NCBI GenBank assembly: GCA_005883245.1
Contig: VAXT01000102.1
Location: 1 to 9,943, forward strand
From: Actinomycetota bacterium
GTDB taxonomy: Bacteria; Actinomycetota; Thermoleophilia; Gaiellales; Gaiellaceae
Direction: 5' to 3'
DNA length: 9,943 bases
The notes under the pieces were generated by a model that searched no databases, was not told the origin of the DNA, and saw only the letters and a list, made by a program, of their open reading frames with translations. A program made the translations under genes and the position numbers. Positions 1 through 9,943 of this stretch are shown here, piece after piece (the stretch's first letter is position 1; every line of letters starts with the position of its first letter).

Positions 1-57
1 TTCGACGACACGGCCGAGAGAAACGGAACTGTCCCACGACGGGAGGAATCCATCCCC

Positions 58-444
58 ATGAAACTGCGCATCCTCGCCCTCGCTGCCGCGACTGCCCTCA
101 TCCCGGCATCGGTCGCGCTCGCGAAGGGCAAGCCGAGCCCGACGGGCGACAACTGTCGTCCCAAGGTCTCATTCATCCTCAAGGGCACGTTCACGTCACT
201 CGGCACTGACTCGTTCCAGATGAACGTCACGCATGCGAACCGGCACGGCCGCGCGTTCCTCGGCGACCGCGAGATCAAGTTCAACGACTCGACGCGGTTC
301 CGGCGCATGGGCCACGCGACGCCCGCCGATCTGGTTCAGGGCGATCACCTCAAGGTGCAGGTCCGCGGCTGCAAGCACGCCGATCCGGCGACGATGGAGC
401 TGCTCGCGAAGCGCGTCGTCGCGCACCCGGCGCCCACGAGCTAG
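58..444 (+). CDS. Small exported protein, DUF5666-like beta-rich domain (hypothetical)
   Basis: This 128-residue protein starts at an ATG with GGGAGGA at 41-47, 10 nt upstream. Residues 1-22 look like a Sec signal peptide: Lys2 and Arg4, a hydrophobic Ala/Leu core, and an Ala-Leu-Ala end before Lys23. The mature part is about 106 residues, basic, with two cysteines (C33 and C105) that could form a disulfide outside the cytoplasm. The pattern of alternating strands, a Thr-Arg-Phe turn near 79-81, 'ADLVQGDHLKVQVRG' at 90-104, and a closing Glu-Leu-Leu-Ala-Lys-Arg-Val resembles small secreted DUF5666/OB-like domains. That family call is by eye and weak. No enzymatic motif is visible. A terminator-like hairpin follows 22 nt after the stop, so it is probably transcribed apart from rpoB or only partly read through. 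Real gene: likely. Function: unknown. Confidence 0.75.
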   Translation: MKLRILALAAATALIPASVALAKGKPSPTGDNCRPKVSFILKGTFTSLGTDSFQMNVTHANRHGRAFLGDREIKFNDSTRFRRMGHATPADLVQGDHLKVQVRGCKHADPATMELLAKRVVAHPAPTS

Positions 445-466
445 ACGACCTTCATCAGCCACAATC

Positions 467-513
467 CCGAGGAGGTCCCGGAATAACCGGGGCCTCTTCG
501 GCGTTCTCTATTT
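467..513 (+). terminator. Intrinsic terminator-like hairpin after the small exported-protein gene
   Basis: Positions 467-481 pair with 487-501 over 15 uninterrupted base pairs around an AATAA loop (482-486). Two of the pairs are G-U wobbles (471/497 and 476/492). They pair only in plus-strand RNA; in the minus-strand transcript they would be A-C mismatches. The hairpin therefore favours plus-strand transcripts. A moderately T-rich stretch follows (503-513, seven T of eleven). This fits a terminator for the gene ending at 444, or a partial attenuator ahead of rpoB. Confidence 0.7.
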
Positions 514-533
514 CGGAAGGCGAAGAGGTTCCG
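488..533 (+). promoter_or_regulatory. Alternative hairpin competing with the terminator stem
   Basis: Positions 488-500, most of the right arm of the terminator-like hairpin, can instead pair with 521-533. This gives 13 base pairs (two of them G-U, at 491/530 and 492/529) around a 20-nt loop. The core is CCTCTTCG at 493-500 against CGAAGAGG at 521-528. The two structures cannot form together, which is the arrangement of an attenuator with an antiterminator. No leader peptide or known ligand-binding fold is visible, so a regulatory role is inferred from pairing alone. Confidence 0.4.
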
Positions 534-546
534 CTGCCGGTAGCGC

Positions 547-576
547 TTGCACGAGCACCGGCCCTTTCGCTATTCT
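547..576 (+). promoter_or_regulatory. rpoBp: Candidate sigma-70-type promoter for rpoBC
   Basis: TTGCAC at 547-552 and TATTCT at 571-576 are separated by 18 nt. The -10 matches the actinobacterial TANNNT pattern and the -35 keeps only the TTG. Transcription would start near 583, giving a leader of about 54 nt before the rpoB start. It lies downstream of both hairpins, so from this promoter they would not be in the transcript. The elements are imperfect and the call rests on position and spacing only. Confidence 0.4.
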
Positions 577-620
577 GCTCGGTTCCGGTCGTAGATCCGC
601 GCACCCGCACGCCGTAATTC

Positions 621-628
621 AAGGGAGG
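621..628 (+). promoter_or_regulatory. Ribosome binding site fixing the TTG start of rpoB
   Basis: AAGGGAGG lies 8 nt before the TTG at 637. It is a near-ideal Shine-Dalgarno sequence. There is no in-frame ATG nearby (the first internal Met is residue 92, inside conserved sequence), so it decides the non-ATG start. Confidence 0.85.
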
Positions 629-636
629 CTCCACAC

Positions 637-4224
<3,588 letters not shown>

Positions 4225-4276
4225 CTAGCGCTCGAAGGATGACTGAGGAGCAGCGACCCACAAGAACTAGAGCAGC

Positions 4277-4284
4277 GGAAGGGA
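4277..4284 (+). promoter_or_regulatory. Ribosome binding site fixing the TTG start of rpoC
   Basis: GGAAGGGA lies 6 nt before the TTG at 4291. The protein from this TTG begins 'MIDINDFDAIRIGLAS', which lines up with the usual actinobacterial RpoC N-terminus, so the start is supported both by the site and by homology recalled from the family. The rest of the 66-nt gap (4225-4290) shows no terminator or clear promoter. Confidence 0.8.
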
Positions 4285-4290
4285 AACACC

Positions 4291-8892
<4,602 letters not shown>

Positions 8893-8909
8893 CGGACGCG
8901 AAATTCGAT

Positions 8910-8946
8910 GACGGCGAGGGCGGCCAAACGGCCGCCTTTGTCGTCT
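8910..8946 (+). terminator. Intrinsic terminator of the rpoBC operon
   Basis: Positions 8910-8925 pair with 8930-8945 over 16 base pairs around an AAAC loop. The core GGCGGCC/GGCCGCC (8919-8925/8930-8936) is perfect and is followed directly by TTTGTCGTCT. The outer pairs include three G-U wobbles (8918/8937, 8916/8939, 8914/8941) that only pair in plus-strand RNA, so it acts on the rpoBC transcript. It begins 17 nt after the rpoC stop. Confidence 0.88.
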
Positions 8947-8956
8947 AATAAGGCAA

Positions 8957-9328
8957 ATGCGGGTACCCCGAGCAGCTGCTGCCCTGGCGACTCTCGCCCT
9001 CGTCGCGGTGTCCGCGAGCGCCGCCTCGCATGACGCGGTGCGCCAGAACGGGCGAATCCTCTTCGCATCAGGAGGCAGCGCGCGTCCTCAGACTCTCAGC
9101 CTGAACGTGCCCGAGCGACGGAGCGACGTCATCGACGGGCTCGAGAACGCTAGAGGCCTGGCGATCTCCCCCAACGGACGGTACGTCGCGTTCGTACGCA
9201 ACCCGCTGACGAACAACCAGACGGTCTGGGTGGCTGAGGCGGACGGGTCGCATGCTCGAAAGCTTGGAGACGGCTGCGGGTCCGACGTGGTCGCCTCACG
9301 GCGACCGGATCGCTTTCGTGAGCGGTGA
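8957..9328 (+). CDS. TolB-like beta-propeller protein, N-terminal part (frameshifted)
   Basis: This frame starts at ATG 8957 with only a weak AAGG at 8950-8953. It gives a signal peptide-like N-terminus (Arg2, Arg5, then an Ala/Leu/Val stretch ending Ala-Ser-Ala near residue 22). The mature start 'QNGRILFASGG' and the first PD40 blade 'LAISPNGRYVAF' (from about 9155) follow, and then 'DGSHARKLGDG'. After that, residues from about 109 on (SDVVASRR...) no longer resemble the family, and the frame stops with TGA at 9326-9328. The propeller continues in the next frame (entry 9252-9943), so this is the front part of one broken gene. Such exported PD40/WD40-like propellers usually bind partners and are not catalytic; no specific role can be assigned. 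Transcription must start after the rpoBC terminator, but no promoter is clear in the 11-nt gap. Confidence 0.7.
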   Translation: MRVPRAAAALATLALVAVSASAASHDAVRQNGRILFASGGSARPQTLSLNVPERRSDVIDGLENARGLAISPNGRYVAFVRNPLTNNQTVWVAEADGSHARKLGDGCGSDVVASRRPDRFRER

Positions 9329-9943
9329 GAACGGCTGGTGCTTCGGAACCGCCGTCACGGTCGCCAATCGCGACGGGTCGGGAATCCACGTCATCTACTA
9401 CGGGAGCCCGGGGAACCCCGAGTGGTCCTCGGACGGGAAGTGGATCGGGTTCATGCGTTCGGGACCCGGGTTCGAGGACCTCATGGCAATCCAACCGGAC
9501 GGGTCCGGCGTACACGTCGTTGCGGCGAACGTCAACGGACTGAACGGGTACGACTGGTCGCCGGACGACAGTCGCCTCGTGTTCCTGAAGTTCGGCCCGT
9601 CCCAGGGAGGCGATTCCCATCCAGAGGTCTACACGGTCCCGATCGCCGGGGGAGAGCCGACGCAACTCACGAACGATTCCCGGCTTTACAAGACCGATCC
9701 GCACTGGTCGCCGAACGGTTCACGCATCGCCTACGCTGCCGAAGCACCCGACCGCCCGGGCGGTCAGGACGTGTTCGTCGTCGGCTCGAGGGCCGGTGGC
9801 CCCGCCCCGCGCGATCTCGGCGAGGGTGGGCTGCCGCGGTGGGCGCCGGACGGCCGTCTCGCCTCTCTCTCGACTCAGGGGATCGCGCTCACCAGGCCGG
9901 ACGGCTCCGGGCGATCGCTGATCGTGCGCCTCGCAATCGGGGC
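9252..9943 (+). CDS. TolB-like beta-propeller protein, continuation after frameshift, truncated by window end
   Basis: This frame is open from 9210 to the window edge, with its first ATG at 9252. That ATG is unlikely to be a true start, since family-like sequence in this frame begins only at about 9282 and no signal peptide is present. Five PD40-type blades are visible: 'PTWSPHGDRIAF' (9282), 'PEWSSDGKWIGF' (9417), 'YDWSPDDSRLVF' (9549), 'PHWSPNGSRIAY' (9699) and 'PRWAPDGRLASL' (9834), with linking strands such as 'VYTVPIAGGEPTQLTND'. With the blade in the preceding frame this makes six, the usual number for a TolB-type propeller. No membrane segment or catalytic motif is seen. The C-terminus lies beyond the window. 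It is the same gene as the 8957 frame, separated by one base. Confidence 0.75.
   Translation, partial: MLESLETAAGPTWSPHGDRIAFVSGENGWCFGTAVTVANRDGSGIHVIYYGSPGNPEWSSDGKWIGFMRSGPGFEDLMAIQPDGSGVHVVAANVNGLNGYDWSPDDSRLVFLKFGPSQGGDSHPEVYTVPIAGGEPTQLTNDSRLYKTDPHWSPNGSRIAYAAEAPDRPGGQDVFVVGSRAGGPAPRDLGEGGLPRWAPDGRLASLSTQGIALTRPDGSGRSLIVRLAIG

Noticed and set aside
9150..9704. A 184-codon minus-strand frame opposite the propeller gene
   Set aside because: The plus strand shows repeated PD40 blade motifs over the same stretch, so the minus frame is a shadow.

Overview
This high-G+C window carries the two large catalytic subunit genes of bacterial RNA polymerase, rpoB and rpoC, on the plus strand. Each side is flanked by a gene for an apparently exported protein. 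The RpoB and RpoC sequences are actinobacterial in character: a short beta trigger-loop region without the gammaproteobacterial SI3 insert, Mycobacterium-like motif wording, and TTG starts. RpoC is about 1530 residues, against roughly 1300 in most actinobacteria, and the excess is mainly one insertion in the N-terminal clamp. Together with the flanking genes this suggests a deep-branching actinobacterial lineage such as Thermoleophilia. That placement is an inference and was not tested.

Layout, left to right. Positions 58-444 encode a small exported protein with a beta-rich, DUF5666-like pattern. Positions 445-636 are a leader region. It holds a strong 15-bp terminator-like hairpin, a second hairpin that competes for the same strand, a plausible sigma-70-type promoter and a strong Shine-Dalgarno site. 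rpoB (637-4224) and rpoC (4291-8892) follow, separated by 66 nt with no terminator, so they are almost certainly co-transcribed. A very good intrinsic terminator (8910-8946) ends the operon. From 8957 to the window end lies a TolB-like beta-propeller gene. Its reading frame breaks at about 9278-9281, consistent with one extra G, and it runs off the edge.

The operon is functionally simple: beta and beta' join alpha and omega to form the RNA polymerase core. All visible catalytic and zinc-binding residues are intact. The usual immediate neighbours (rplJ-rplL upstream, rpsL-rpsG-fusA downstream) are not adjacent here.

I see no mobile element, CRISPR array, tRNA or rRNA, and no undescribed multi-gene system. 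The points worth a second look are the helical insertion in RpoC with a probable internal duplication, the mutually exclusive RNA hairpins ahead of rpoB, the frameshifted propeller gene, and unusual residues in the rifampicin-binding segment of RpoB.
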